Source: Winogradskya humida (GTDB lineage Bacteria > Actinomycetota > Actinomycetes > Mycobacteriales > Micromonosporaceae). Taken from it: a DNA stretch of 64,000 nucleotides. The notes under the pieces are model-generated. The model saw only the letters and a program-made list of their open reading frames with translations, was not told where the DNA came from and ran no database searches. A program made the position numbers and the translations under genes. Shown one piece after another: positions 45,861 to 55,181 of this stretch. How positions within the stretch are numbered: the first letter of the stretch is position 1; every line of letters starts with the position of its first letter. Location of the stretch: the NCBI RefSeq assembly GCF_016862215.1, contig NZ_BOMN01000059.1:21819-85818 (forward strand). The letters are read 5' to 3'.

Positions 45861-47786
45861 ATGAGCGAGCGCAGTGATCAGACGACGACCGGCATCCTCG
45901 GCGGCATCAGGACGCCCGGCGACCTCAAGCGTTTGAGCTCTGAGCAGCTCACCCTGCTTGCCGCGGAGATCCGTGACTTCCTGGTCGCGAAGGTCTCCCG
46001 CACCGGCGGGCACCTCGGGCCCAACCTCGGGGTGGTCGAGACGACCCTCGCGCTGCACCGGGTCTTCGACTCCCCGCGCGACCGGGTGTTGTTCGACACC
46101 GGGCACCAGGCTTACGTGCACAAGATCGTGACCGGCCGGCAGGACGGCTTCGACCAGCTCCGCCAGCGCGGGGGGCTGTCGGGCTACCCCAGCCGGGCCG
46201 AGAGCGAGCACGACCTGATCGAGAATTCGCACGCCTCGACCGCCCTGTCGTATGCCGACGGCCTCTCGAAGGCGTTCACGCTGCGCCGCGAGGACCGGCA
46301 CGTGGTCGCGGTCGTCGGCGACGGCGCGCTGACCGGCGGCATGTGCTGGGAGGCGCTCAACAACATCGCCGCGGCGAAGAACAAGCTCGTCATCGTCGTG
46401 AACGACAACGGCCGCTCCTACGCGCCGACGATCGGCGGGCTCGCCGACCACCTCTCCACGCTGCGCCTCAACCCGGGTTACGAGCGGGTGCTCGACCTGG
46501 TGAAGAACGCGCTCGGCTCGACCCCGGTGGTGGGCAAGCCGGCGTTCGAGGTGCTGCACGCGGTCAAGAAGGGCATCAAGGACGCGGTCAGCCCGCAGCC
46601 GATGTTCGAGGACCTCGGCATCAAGTACATCGGCCCGATCGACGGGCACGACATCGAGGCCATGGAGTCGGCGCTGCGCCGGGCCAAGGGCTTCAACGCG
46701 CCGGTCATCGTGCACGCGGTCACCCGCAAGGGCTTCGGTTACCGGCCCGCCGAGGACGACGAAGCCGACAACTTCCACGGTCCGGGCGCGTTCGACCCGG
46801 AGACCGGGGCGCTGACCGCCAAGCCGTCCGTCAAATGGACCAACGTCTTCGCCGAGGAGCTCGTCAAGCTGGCGGGGGAGCGCCCCGACATCGTGGGCAT
46901 CACCGCCGCGATGGCCGAGCCGACCGGCATCGCCGCGCTGGCCAAGAAGTACCCCGAGCGGGTCTACGACGTGGGCATCGCCGAGCAGCACGCCGCCACC
47001 TCGGCGGCCGGGCTGGCCATGGGCGGGCTGCACCCGATCGTCGCCGTCTACGCGACGTTCCTCAACCGCGCGTTCGACCAGGTGCTGCTCGACGTCGCCA
47101 TGCACGAGCTGCCCGTCACGTTCGTGCTCGACCGGGCGGGCATCACCGGTCCCGACGGCCCGAGCCACTACGGCATCTGGGACATGAGCGTCTTCGGGGT
47201 CGTGCCGGGTCTGCGCATCGCCGCCCCGCGCGACGCCGCCACGCTGCGCGAGGAGTTGCGCGAGGCCGTCGCCGTGGACAACGGCCCGACGATCGTGCGG
47301 TTCCCGACCGGCTCGGTCAACGCCGACCTCCCGGCGCTGCGCCGCGTCGGCCCGGTCGACGTGCTGCGCGAGGACGACCGCAAGGACGTGCTGCTCGTCG
47401 CGGTGGGTGCGTTCGGCAAGCTGGGCATGGAGGTCGCCGAGCGGGTCGCCGAGCAGGGTTACGGCGTGACGGTCGTCGACCCGCGCTGGGTGCGCCCGGC
47501 CCCGGTCGAGCTCGCCGCGCTGGCCGCCGGGCACCGCCTCGTGGTCACCGTCGAGGACGGCGTCCGGGCCGGTGGTGTGGGCGAGGCCGTGGCGAGCATG
47601 CTGCGGGACAACGCCGTCGACGTGCCGCTGCGTGACCTGGGTGTGCCGGCCGGTTTCCACCCGCACGGCACGCGGGCGGAGATCCTCGCCTCGCTCGGGC
47701 TGACCGCGCAGGACATCGCCCGGGATGTCACCGAATGGGTCTCGCGTATCCAGGCGTCCGATTCGGAGCCCCAGCCCGCCAAATAA
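45861..47786 (+). CDS. dxs: 1-deoxy-D-xylulose-5-phosphate synthase
   Basis: This 641-residue thiamine-diphosphate enzyme condenses pyruvate with glyceraldehyde 3-phosphate to start the MEP isoprenoid pathway. The active-site His region is TGGHLGPNLGVVE, the TPP-binding motif is GDGALTGGMCWEALNN with downstream VNDNG, and the transketolase-type pyrimidine domain includes DVGIAEQHA (catalytic Glu) and DRAGITGPDGPSHYG. A C-terminal transketolase_C domain follows. ATG 45861 begins MSERSDQTTTGILGGIRTPGDLKRL. A 17-nt repeat array starts inside the last codons. Confidence 0.97.
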   Translation: MSERSDQTTTGILGGIRTPGDLKRLSSEQLTLLAAEIRDFLVAKVSRTGGHLGPNLGVVETTLALHRVFDSPRDRVLFDTGHQAYVHKIVTGRQDGFDQLRQRGGLSGYPSRAESEHDLIENSHASTALSYADGLSKAFTLRREDRHVVAVVGDGALTGGMCWEALNNIAAAKNKLVIVVNDNGRSYAPTIGGLADHLSTLRLNPGYERVLDLVKNALGSTPVVGKPAFEVLHAVKKGIKDAVSPQPMFEDLGIKYIGPIDGHDIEAMESALRRAKGFNAPVIVHAVTRKGFGYRPAEDDEADNFHGPGAFDPETGALTAKPSVKWTNVFAEELVKLAGERPDIVGITAAMAEPTGIAALAKKYPERVYDVGIAEQHAATSAAGLAMGGLHPIVAVYATFLNRAFDQVLLDVAMHELPVTFVLDRAGITGPDGPSHYGIWDMSVFGVVPGLRIAAPRDAATLREELREAVAVDNGPTIVRFPTGSVNADLPALRRVGPVDVLREDDRKDVLLVAVGAFGKLGMEVAERVAEQGYGVTVVDPRWVRPAPVELAALAAGHRLVVTVEDGVRAGGVGEAVASMLRDNAVDVPLRDLGVPAGFHPHGTRAEILASLGLTAQDIARDVTEWVSRIQASDSEPQPAK

Positions 47787-47854
47787 CCGGCTCGCCAAAT
47801 AACCGGGCCCGCGAAATAACTGGGCCCGCGAAACTGGGCCCGCGAAATAACTCG
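47774..47854 (+). repeat. Tandem repeat, 17 nt unit, 5 copies, starting inside the dxs 3' end
   Basis: The unit GCCCGCCAAATAACCGG starts at 47774, 47791, 47807, 47824 and 47838, giving spacings of 17, 16, 17 and 14. The first copy contains the final dxs codons and its TAA stop (47784-47786); four of five copies keep the TAA. It is a tandem amplification of the gene's end. Confidence 0.92.
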
Positions 47855-47902
47855 CTCCCGCGCGCCGGGCGTTTTCGTTATCTAGCCGTTACCTTTGAGG
47901 GT

Positions 47903-49201
47903 ATGGCGGCGGAGACGTTCGGCGGCGTGACGGTGGTCATCGATCTGGGCACTGCCCGCGGCGAGCCGGCGGAATACGTGTCACCGACCCGTTCGACCAT
48001 GCCCGGCTGGCTGTGGCCGGTCGCGGCCGCCGTGCTGGTCCTGCTCGCCGCCACCGCCTCGGCCGGCCCGCCCCCGCCGGCCTTGACGCCGCTGCTCACG
48101 ATCCAGGTCGGGCCCGCGGATCCGTATGCGATGACCGACGACGGCACCCTGCTCGCCCAGACCCAGGGCACCCTCGCCTCGTTCGACCTGGCCGACGGCG
48201 CCAAGCTCTGGCAGGCCGGCACCGAGACGCCCACCTACCGGCTCACCATCGGTGGCGGCCTGCTGCTGCTCCGCTCGCTGACCAGCGCCACCCGGGCCGT
48301 CTCCCTGCAGGACGGCAGCGTGCGCTGGCGCCGCGCGGACAGCGTCACCACCGTGGCGGGCTCGCCCACGCTGCTCGCCGTCACCCCGGTCAAGAGCTTC
48401 ACCTCGGTCGGCCGGCGGGTGCAGCGCGCGATCGACGCCGTTGATCCCGCCACCGGGCAGACCCGCTGGGAGGTCCCGGTGCCGTCCACCGCCGTGCTGC
48501 TCGGCGTGCCCGGGCCGGCCGACGACGGCGCCCGCATGCTCCTGGTGCACGACGACCGCACCGCGACGCTGCACGACCTGGTCACCGGCGAGAAACTCGC
48601 CGCCGGCCCGCTGCCACCCGCCGACTACGGTCCGGACAACCCCGTCGTCTCCGGGGGCCTGATCCTGTTGCGCCACCCCACCCCGACCGGGCGCATGGTC
48701 TCCGCCTTCGACCCGCTCACCCTGCGGCTCCGCTGGACCCGACCGGCCGGCTTCGCCTTCGGGATCACCACCTGCGGCCGTTACGCGTGCCTGACCGGCC
48801 CCGACGGCGTCCGCGCGATCGACCCGCGGGACGGCACCGAGCAGTGGTTCCAGCCGGAGTGGCGCGGCGTCGACCAGCGTGGCAGCCTGCTCGTCGCGTT
48901 CGGGACGCCCGCCGGGGAGAACGATCCCATCGGGCTGGTCGACCCGGCGACCGGCAAAGTGCTCACCGGTCTGCACGGGTGGCGGCTGGTCGGCGGGGAC
49001 GGCGGTGACCACCTGCTGGTGACCCGTCCCGCCGAGGCCGGTCGTACCATGGTCGCGGTCGCCGCCCCCGGCGACGCGTTACCCCGGATCCTTGCGGCAC
49101 TTCCGGCCGGCACTGCGGATTGCCAGTCAGCGCCGGGCCGGCTCGCGTGCCGTTCCACCTCGGGTGATCTGGCGGTGTGGGCGTACCAGCGGAAAGGCTG
49201 A
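47903..49201 (+). CDS. Membrane-anchored PQQ-like beta-propeller protein, paralogue 1 of 4
   Basis: This is a 432-residue protein of unknown function. It has a short cytoplasmic N-terminus with the motif VIDLGT (shared by all four paralogues), a membrane helix (WLWPVAAAVLVLLAAT, about 35-52), then an extracellular beta-propeller of PQQ/WD40-like blades. Blade motifs of the type D-x-x-T/D-G-x-x-x-W repeat: DPATGQTRWE, DPRDGTEQWF, DPATGKVL. Two cysteine pairs are conserved across the family: TCGRYAC in the middle and DCQSAPGRLAC near the end, followed by the closing strand AVWAY. ATG 47903 begins MAAETFGG. The next paralogue starts two bases after this stop. Confidence 0.85.
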   Translation: MAAETFGGVTVVIDLGTARGEPAEYVSPTRSTMPGWLWPVAAAVLVLLAATASAGPPPPALTPLLTIQVGPADPYAMTDDGTLLAQTQGTLASFDLADGAKLWQAGTETPTYRLTIGGGLLLLRSLTSATRAVSLQDGSVRWRRADSVTTVAGSPTLLAVTPVKSFTSVGRRVQRAIDAVDPATGQTRWEVPVPSTAVLLGVPGPADDGARMLLVHDDRTATLHDLVTGEKLAAGPLPPADYGPDNPVVSGGLILLRHPTPTGRMVSAFDPLTLRLRWTRPAGFAFGITTCGRYACLTGPDGVRAIDPRDGTEQWFQPEWRGVDQRGSLLVAFGTPAGENDPIGLVDPATGKVLTGLHGWRLVGGDGGDHLLVTRPAEAGRTMVAVAAPGDALPRILAALPAGTADCQSAPGRLACRSTSGDLAVWAYQRKG

Positions 49202-49203
49202 CC

Positions 49204-50520
49204 GTGGCGCTGATCGAGCTGAGCACCGAAGCCCCCGCTCAGCCCGTCGGCGGACCGCCCCCGGCGTACGTCTACCGTCGTCTCGGCCTGTTCCTCAGCG
49301 TCCTGCTCGTCCTCGCCCTCGGCGGTGCCGCCCGCCCCGAGTCGATGCTGCTGCGGCACACCGGGCACATCCCGCTCGGCGACGCCGACTTCGTGATCGG
49401 CGACGGCCGGCTCTACGCCGCGGACTTCGCCGTCGACCCGCCCATGATCACCGCCTGGTCCGCCGCGACCGGTCGCCGGCTGTGGCGGGTCCAGGGGCCG
49501 CAGGGCAGCGCCGAGGGCTACTACTCGCTCTCCGCCGGGGTGCCGGGCCTGCTCATGGTCAACGTGGCCCGCTCGACCACCGTGCTCGACGGCGGCACCG
49601 GAGCCCTGCGCTGGCGGTCACCGACCCCGCTCCAGGCGCTCGCCGCCGGCCGGGGGATGGTCACCAGCGAGAGTTTCCGGGCCGGTACCGAATACGACCC
49701 CGAGTCCGGCGACCCGGGCCGCCTCTACGGCACGACGAGCCAGACCCTGCACACCGAACCCGCCCTGAGCACCTCGCTCGAGGGCGTCGAGCTCGCCACC
49801 GGCCGGCACCTGTGGTCGGTCACCGTGCCCGGCTCGGTCGCCACCGTCTGGACCGGCGACGTCGTGGTCGTCTTCTCGGCCGACCGGGTCACCGTGCGCT
49901 CGCCGTCGACCGGGGAGGTGCTGCGGGAACGGGCCGTCGAGGACAGCGGGGCGTGGCCGATGTGGGGTGAGGTCGCCGGGGACACCGTGCTGGTGCATCA
50001 CGGCGCGTTCGGGGAGGGCGGAGAGGTCATCGCGTACGCCCTCGACACGCTCGACGAACGCTGGCAGCAGGACCAGCCCGACTCGCAGGGCAGCTCGTCG
50101 ACCTGCGTGGGACTGCCCTGCCGCAAGACGCGTACCGACCTGACCGTGCTGGACCCGCGCACCGGCACCGCGCTGTGGAGCGCGGGCAACGACCTCGACC
50201 TGGTCGCGTTCGGCGACGACGCGATCCTCGAGCTGCGCTCGCTCTCGGCGCCGCAGCGGGTCGTCGACCGTGGCACCGGCCGGGTCCGGGTCGAGCTCAG
50301 CACCTGGTCGAGCTTTGTCGACCTCTCGGACTCCCGCGGATATCTGCTCATGCGGCCCGAGCCCGGAGCCGGACTGGTGCTCGGCCTGCTCCGGCGCGGC
50401 GCACCCGCGATCCAGCTGCTCGGACGGATCCCCCGGGCGGCCGCCGCGTGCGAGCGCGACGACAAATTCCTGGCCTGCCGCGTCGGGGGCAGCGCCGAGG
50501 TCTATCAATACCTAGGGTAA
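49204..50520 (+). CDS. Membrane-anchored PQQ-like beta-propeller protein, paralogue 2 of 4
   Basis: This 438-residue protein has the same plan as its neighbours: N-terminal LIELST motif, membrane helix (RLGLFLSVLLVLALGGAA, about 28-46), extracellular propeller (YAADFAVD, SAATGRRLWRV, DGGTGALRWRS, ELATGRHLWSV, DPRTGTALWS). The conserved cysteine pairs are STCVGLPC and AACERDDKFLAC, followed by a final strand VYQY. GTG 49204 begins VALIELS, two bases after the previous stop. The gap to paralogue 3 is four bases, so all four genes look like one operon. Confidence 0.85.
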   Translation: MALIELSTEAPAQPVGGPPPAYVYRRLGLFLSVLLVLALGGAARPESMLLRHTGHIPLGDADFVIGDGRLYAADFAVDPPMITAWSAATGRRLWRVQGPQGSAEGYYSLSAGVPGLLMVNVARSTTVLDGGTGALRWRSPTPLQALAAGRGMVTSESFRAGTEYDPESGDPGRLYGTTSQTLHTEPALSTSLEGVELATGRHLWSVTVPGSVATVWTGDVVVVFSADRVTVRSPSTGEVLRERAVEDSGAWPMWGEVAGDTVLVHHGAFGEGGEVIAYALDTLDERWQQDQPDSQGSSSTCVGLPCRKTRTDLTVLDPRTGTALWSAGNDLDLVAFGDDAILELRSLSAPQRVVDRGTGRVRVELSTWSSFVDLSDSRGYLLMRPEPGAGLVLGLLRRGAPAIQLLGRIPRAAAACERDDKFLACRVGGSAEVYQYLG

Positions 50521-50524
50521 GGGC

Positions 50525-51796
50525 GTGAGCGACGCTCTGATCGATCTCGGTACCGTTCGCGAACCCCCCGCGGAAAAGCGCTTCCGGCTGCCCCGATCGA
50601 CATTCGTCGTTGCCGCGGTGGCGCTGGCCTGCCTGCTGGGCGGCGCGGCGCCGAGCTTCGGCGAGCCGGCGGTCGTGAACGTGCCGGCCCGGCTCGGGGA
50701 CAGCACGTTCATCGACCGCAGTTCTCCGCGGTTGTACGTCGTCGACCCACCCGACCAGCAGTATCGCTGGGTCAGCGCGTACGGGCTGCCCGGCGGCGAG
50801 CTGATCACGCGGACCCGGATGGTCGCCTCCGGCACGGTCCAGGCGGTGGCCACCGTGGGCGAGTTCCTGCTGGTGTCCTACCGGGAGAACGACTCCCAGG
50901 TGGTGTCAACCGTTGCGACCAGGCTCGGCGCGCAGACGGAGTCCTGGCGGGTGCCCGCCCAGGTCTTCGCATTCTCCGTCGCCGACCGGAGCGCGGTGAT
51001 GCGCGCCGAGGACGGCACCTGGTCCGGCCTGGACCTGGTCACCGGACAGCGCCGGTGGACGGTTGCCGAGCCGCCCCAGGGATTCACGTTTCTGGCCGGG
51101 GAGGACCGGTTGATCCAGGCCACCACCGACGGCACCGTGACGATCATCGAAACGGCCGGTGGCACGGTGGTCCGGGCCGCGAAACTGCCGGACACCCAGA
51201 GCTGGCCGGGCCTCGGGATCTCGCTCATGCCCGTCGGCGATCTTCTGCTGGCGGGTGGGCCGAAGCGCGTCACCGCGTACGCGATGCGCGATCTGACCCA
51301 GCGCTGGACCGCCACCTTCGACCTGCAGCAGCGTTTTGTGCTGCCCGATTGCGCGGGCGGTCTCTGCGTCGTCGGCTTCGAGGGCGGCCTGGAGATCCAC
51401 AACGCCGCGACCGGCGCACCGCGCTGGCGCCAGCCGGGCTGGGCCACCGTCACCCCGGCCGGGTCCGCGCTGATCGTCAGCGGCGACAACGGTGCCGGCG
51501 CCTACAACGCGCTGTACCCGCTCGCCATCCTCGACGGCGCAACCGGCAAGCGGCTCGCGGACTTCGGCCGGTGGCGGATGACCGGTGTGCTCCGCGCCGA
51601 CGGCACCGCGATCGTGACGCACCTGACCGGTGACGTGCTCAACATCGGCCTGCTCGATCCGGCGGCGCGAGCCCTTCGCGTGCTCGGCACGGCCGCCGGC
51701 ATCTCCGGGGACTGCGACGCCACCCCGGACGTTCTGATCTGCCGCCGCGTGGATGCCTCGATCGCGATCTGGTCGATGCCTAAGCTGACCCGGTGA
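50525..51796 (+). CDS. Membrane-anchored PQQ-like beta-propeller protein, paralogue 3 of 4
   Basis: This 423-residue protein opens VSDALIDLGTV, then a membrane helix (STFVVAAVALACLLGGAA, about 28-45) and an extracellular propeller. It is closest to paralogue 4: both share VPAQVF/VPAQLV, SAYGLPGGE/TTYSLPGGE and the C-terminal block. Cysteine pairs are PDCAGGLC and GDCDATPDVLIC, then RRVDASIAIW. GTG 50525. Its TGA overlaps the GTG of paralogue 4 (GTGA). Confidence 0.85.
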   Translation: MSDALIDLGTVREPPAEKRFRLPRSTFVVAAVALACLLGGAAPSFGEPAVVNVPARLGDSTFIDRSSPRLYVVDPPDQQYRWVSAYGLPGGELITRTRMVASGTVQAVATVGEFLLVSYRENDSQVVSTVATRLGAQTESWRVPAQVFAFSVADRSAVMRAEDGTWSGLDLVTGQRRWTVAEPPQGFTFLAGEDRLIQATTDGTVTIIETAGGTVVRAAKLPDTQSWPGLGISLMPVGDLLLAGGPKRVTAYAMRDLTQRWTATFDLQQRFVLPDCAGGLCVVGFEGGLEIHNAATGAPRWRQPGWATVTPAGSALIVSGDNGAGAYNALYPLAILDGATGKRLADFGRWRMTGVLRADGTAIVTHLTGDVLNIGLLDPAARALRVLGTAAGISGDCDATPDVLICRRVDASIAIWSMPKLTR

Positions 51797-53087
51797 CCGA
51801 CGCGGTGATCGATCTCGACCGTCCGCACGACCCCTCCGACGATCGCCCGGCACCCGGGATCCGCCGTTTCCGCATGCCCCGGTCACCGTTCCTCGCGCTC
51901 TCGATCCTGCTGCTCGTGCTGCTCGGCGGGGCGGCCCGCCTCCCGGCCGAGCGGGTCCCGGCGATCGTGCCGGTACGGGTCGGCGAGTCCATCTATCTCG
52001 ACCCCCACAGGCTGCACGTGCTCAGCCCGCCCAGCGCCGCCAGCCGGGTGGTCACCACCTACTCGCTGCCCGGCGGCGAAGTGCTCGCCCGGACCCCGAT
52101 CGGCGACAACGGTCAGCTCGGCATGGTCGGGCTGGTCGCCTCGGCCGGCGACATGCTGCTGGTGTCGTACCAACCGGTCTACCCCGACCCCCCGACCACC
52201 ATGGGGATCCGGCTGGGTGCGGCGCAGCCGTCGTGGAAGGTGCCCGCCCAGCTCGTGAGCGTCTCCGCGGCCACCGGGCTGGGGCTGCTCGGCTCCAGCG
52301 ACTACCAGGACTGGTCCGCCATCGACGTGGCCACCGGCAAGCTCCGCTGGTCGATGCGGACGCCGGAGGACGGGGAGTTGACGAGGGTGGGGAAGGCTTC
52401 CCGCGCCTGATGGTGACGGCGGCCCCCGACGGGCACGTGGAGCTGCACGACGGGGTCAGCGGTGCGCTGCTTCACGCCGTCGACCTGCCCGCGGATCCGA
52501 CCTGGAACCAGCAGGGGATCGCCGTCTGGGCCGGCGACGAGGCGATGCTGACCGAGGGGGAGAGCGGGCTCACCGCGTACGGTATGACTGATCTGACCGC
52601 GCGCTGGACCGTCCCGATAGATCTCACCGACGACAGCTACGTGGAGCCCGACTGTGCGGGCAGCATCTGCGTGTTCGGCCTCGCCGACGGCCTGGAGGCC
52701 CTCGACCCCGCGACCGGTGCGGTCCGCTGGAGCACCGACCGATGGAGTACGGCAACCGCGGTCGGCTCCGCCCTGATGGTCCGGGGCACCGAGGTCGGCG
52801 ACGCCGTGCCCGGCAGGTTCCCGCTCGCCGTCATCGACCCCGTCACCGGCAAGGTGCTCGCCGACTACGGCAGATGGCAGCCGTCCGGCTCGGTGCGCCC
52901 CGACGGTACGGTGCTCCTGCTGCGTCAGGAGGGAACAGTCGTCAACTACGGCCTGCTGGACCCCGCCGTGCCGGCCCTGCGTCTGCTCGGCACGGCCACC
53001 GGCATCTCCGGCGACTGCACCGCCACCACCGACTTCCTCGCCTGCCGCCGGCTGGATGCCTCCGTCGCCATCTGGGACATTCGGTGA
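51793..53087 (+). pseudogene. Membrane-anchored PQQ-like beta-propeller protein, paralogue 4 of 4, interrupted by a frameshift
   Basis: The frame opens at GTG 51793 (VTDAVIDLD, membrane helix SPFLALSILLLVLLGGAA) and runs with good homology to paralogue 3 up to about 52380. It then hits a stop at 52408-52410 after DGELTRVGKASRA. The family continues without another stop in the -1 frame, from about GGEGFPRLMVTAAPDG to 53087, including PDCAGSIC, GDCTATTDFLAC and RRLDASVAIW. The break falls at a run of G (GGGTGGGGAAGG, 52385-52396). A one-base deletion in this run, a sequencing error, or -1 ribosomal slippage at GGGG (52389-52392) would each explain it. The intact downstream frame argues for a recent lesion, an error, or programmed slippage. 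Confidence 0.85.
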
Positions 53088-53172
53088 CTGGCCGGTAGCC
53101 TGCACTTACAGCCCCTTTACGCGATGCCGGGGAAGCTGGTGCGCGGGGGCTGACAGATCGGAAGGACCCGCG

Positions 53173-53853
53173 GTGCGCGTGCTGGTGGTGGAAGACGAGC
53201 GGAACATGTGCGACGCGATCGCTCGGGGGCTGCGTCGCAAGGGCATGGCGGTCGACGTCGCCTATGACGGGCTGACCGGTCACGAGATGGCATACGTGAC
53301 CCGGTACGACGTCGTCGTGCTGGACCGCGACCTGCCGGGCATGCACGGGGACGAGATCTGCGCCGCCCTGGTCGAGTCGGGTGCGCTCACCCGGGTCCTG
53401 ATGCTCACCGCCAGCGTCACGGTCGCCGACCGCGTCGAGGGCCTGCAGCTCGGCGCCGACGACTACCTGCCCAAGCCGTTCGCGTTCGAGGAGCTGGTGG
53501 CTCGGGTCCAGGCGCTCGGCCGGCGCGCGACCCCGGTGGCCCCGCCGGTGCTCATCGTCGGGGACCTCGTCCTCGACCAGACCCGCCGGGTGGTGACCCG
53601 CGGCGGCACCCCGATCGACCTGACGAACAAGGAGTTCGGCGTCCTCGAGGAGTTGCTCAAGGCCCGCGGCGGCGTGGTGTCGAGCGAGGAGCTGCTCGAA
53701 CGGGTCTGGGACGCCAACACCGACCCGTTCACGACGACGGTCCGCGTGACGGTGATGACCCTGCGCAAGAAGGTCGGCGACCCGCCCCTCATCGAGACGG
53801 TGGTCGGCTCCGGATACCGGGTTCCCGAGCCGGTCGTGGTCACCCCCTCATGA
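53173..53853 (+). CDS. OmpR-family response regulator
   Basis: This 226-residue protein has an N-terminal receiver (VRVLVVEDERNM; phosphoacceptor Asp in VVVLDRDLPG at about 50; Thr in LTASV; Lys in LPKPFAFEEL). A C-terminal winged-helix DNA-binding domain follows, ending LRKKVGDPPLIETVVGSGYRV. GTG 53173 is preceded by GGAAGGA at a suitable distance. It overlaps the sensor kinase start (ATGA) and lies 85 bases after the propeller gene cluster, so the four propeller proteins may be inputs or outputs of this system (inference). Confidence 0.94.
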   Translation: MRVLVVEDERNMCDAIARGLRRKGMAVDVAYDGLTGHEMAYVTRYDVVVLDRDLPGMHGDEICAALVESGALTRVLMLTASVTVADRVEGLQLGADDYLPKPFAFEELVARVQALGRRATPVAPPVLIVGDLVLDQTRRVVTRGGTPIDLTNKEFGVLEELLKARGGVVSSEELLERVWDANTDPFTTTVRVTVMTLRKKVGDPPLIETVVGSGYRVPEPVVVTPS

Positions 53854-55079
53854 CCGTCTACGCGTCCAAACGGGAGCGGCTGCGGTTGCGGCCGACCCTG
53901 CGGCTCCGGCTGACGCTGCTCAACGGCATCCTGCTCGTCGGCGCCGGGGCGATCCTGGTGCTGCTGGCCTGGCTGCTGGTCGGCGACGCGCTGCGCCCCG
54001 GCGACGAGCTGGCGCCCGGCACCCAGGTCGTGCTCTCCGACGGCACCCGCCTCGACGCGCTGACCTGGCAGCAGAACCTGGTCGGCTCCGCCTCGCAGGA
54101 ACTGCTGGTCAAAGGCCTGATCGCACTCGTCGCCATCGGCATCATCGGCATCGCCGGCGCCTACGCGGTGGCCGGCCGCGCCCTGCGCCCCCTCCACAAC
54201 GTCACCGCCACCGCCCGCCGCCTCGGCGAGGAAACCCTCGACGAACGCATCCGCTACTCCGGCGCCGACGACGAGGTCGCCGAGCTGGCCCGCACCTTCG
54301 ACGCCATGCTCGACCGCCTCGCGGGCGCCTTCGAATCCCAGAAACGCTTCGTCGCCAACGCGTCCCACGAGCTGCGAACCCCGCTCGCGGTCATGCGTAC
54401 CGAAATCGACGTTACCCTGAGCGACGACGAAGCCGACGTCGCCGAATACCGCCGCATGGCCAAGGTCGTCCGCAACGCCTCCGAACGAGCCAACGGCCTG
54501 GTCGACGCCCTCCTCGTCCTCGCCCGCAGCGAAGCCCAGTCCGGCCGCCGCCTGGTCCGCAAAATGCCCGCCGACCTGGCCACCAGCGTCTACAACGCCC
54601 TCTCCGCCGTGAAGGCCGAAGCCGAGCGGATGAAGCTCGACGTCACCACCGACCTCGAAGCGGCAAACGTCGTGGGCGACCCGAGCCTGCTCGACCGCCT
54701 GGCCGGCAACCTCATCGAGAACGCGATCCGCTACAACCACCTGATGGGCAAGCTTTGGCTGCGCACCTCCAGCGTGAATGGCCGGGCCATGCTGGTGGTG
54801 GGCAACACCGGCTTCGAGGTCGACCAGGTGGACGTCCCCGGCCTGTTCGAGCCCTTCCGCCGCGGCGGCTGGGAGCGCACCGGCTCACGCGGGTCAGGCC
54901 TCGGCCTGTCGATCGTCCGAGCGGTCTGCGACGCCCACGGCGGCACGGTCTCAGCAGTCGCCCAGCCGGGCGGCGGCCTCGAAGTAACCGTCAGCCTGCC
55001 CGCTGCCGACACCACCCCGGTGGTAGCTGCCACCGCGACGGTCCCGCGCGCCAAGGGCCTCGGCGTGGCACCCAGCTAG
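53850..55079 (+). CDS. Sensor histidine kinase
   Basis: This 409-residue membrane kinase has helix 1 (LTLLNGILLVGAGAILVLLAWLL), a short extracellular loop of about 50 residues, and helix 2 (LLVKGLIALVAIGIIGIAGAYAVA). These are followed by HAMP (RALRPLHNVTATARRL), the HisKA H-box SHELRTPLAVM (His about 172), N-box NLIENAIRYNH, and G-boxes ending GSRGSGLGLSIVRAV. The small periplasmic loop suggests it senses the membrane or needs a partner protein. It is coupled to the response regulator by ATGA. Confidence 0.94.
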   Translation: MTVYASKRERLRLRPTLRLRLTLLNGILLVGAGAILVLLAWLLVGDALRPGDELAPGTQVVLSDGTRLDALTWQQNLVGSASQELLVKGLIALVAIGIIGIAGAYAVAGRALRPLHNVTATARRLGEETLDERIRYSGADDEVAELARTFDAMLDRLAGAFESQKRFVANASHELRTPLAVMRTEIDVTLSDDEADVAEYRRMAKVVRNASERANGLVDALLVLARSEAQSGRRLVRKMPADLATSVYNALSAVKAEAERMKLDVTTDLEAANVVGDPSLLDRLAGNLIENAIRYNHLMGKLWLRTSSVNGRAMLVVGNTGFEVDQVDVPGLFEPFRRGGWERTGSRGSGLGLSIVRAVCDAHGGTVSAVAQPGGGLEVTVSLPAADTTPVVAATATVPRAKGLGVAPS

Positions 55080-55181
55080 AAAGTCTGGGTTCCGGGATGC
55101 CTGGTCGATCCTGGTGGACAGATTGCATGCTCTGCCCTCGGCGCCTGAAACCGGGCTTATCGGTCGGGCCGCAGTCAACAG

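Noticed and set aside
45663..47798. Minus-strand open frame of about 700 codons opposite dxs
   Set aside because: It is antisense to a complete dxs gene with all active-site motifs; its composition is typical of a third-frame shadow.
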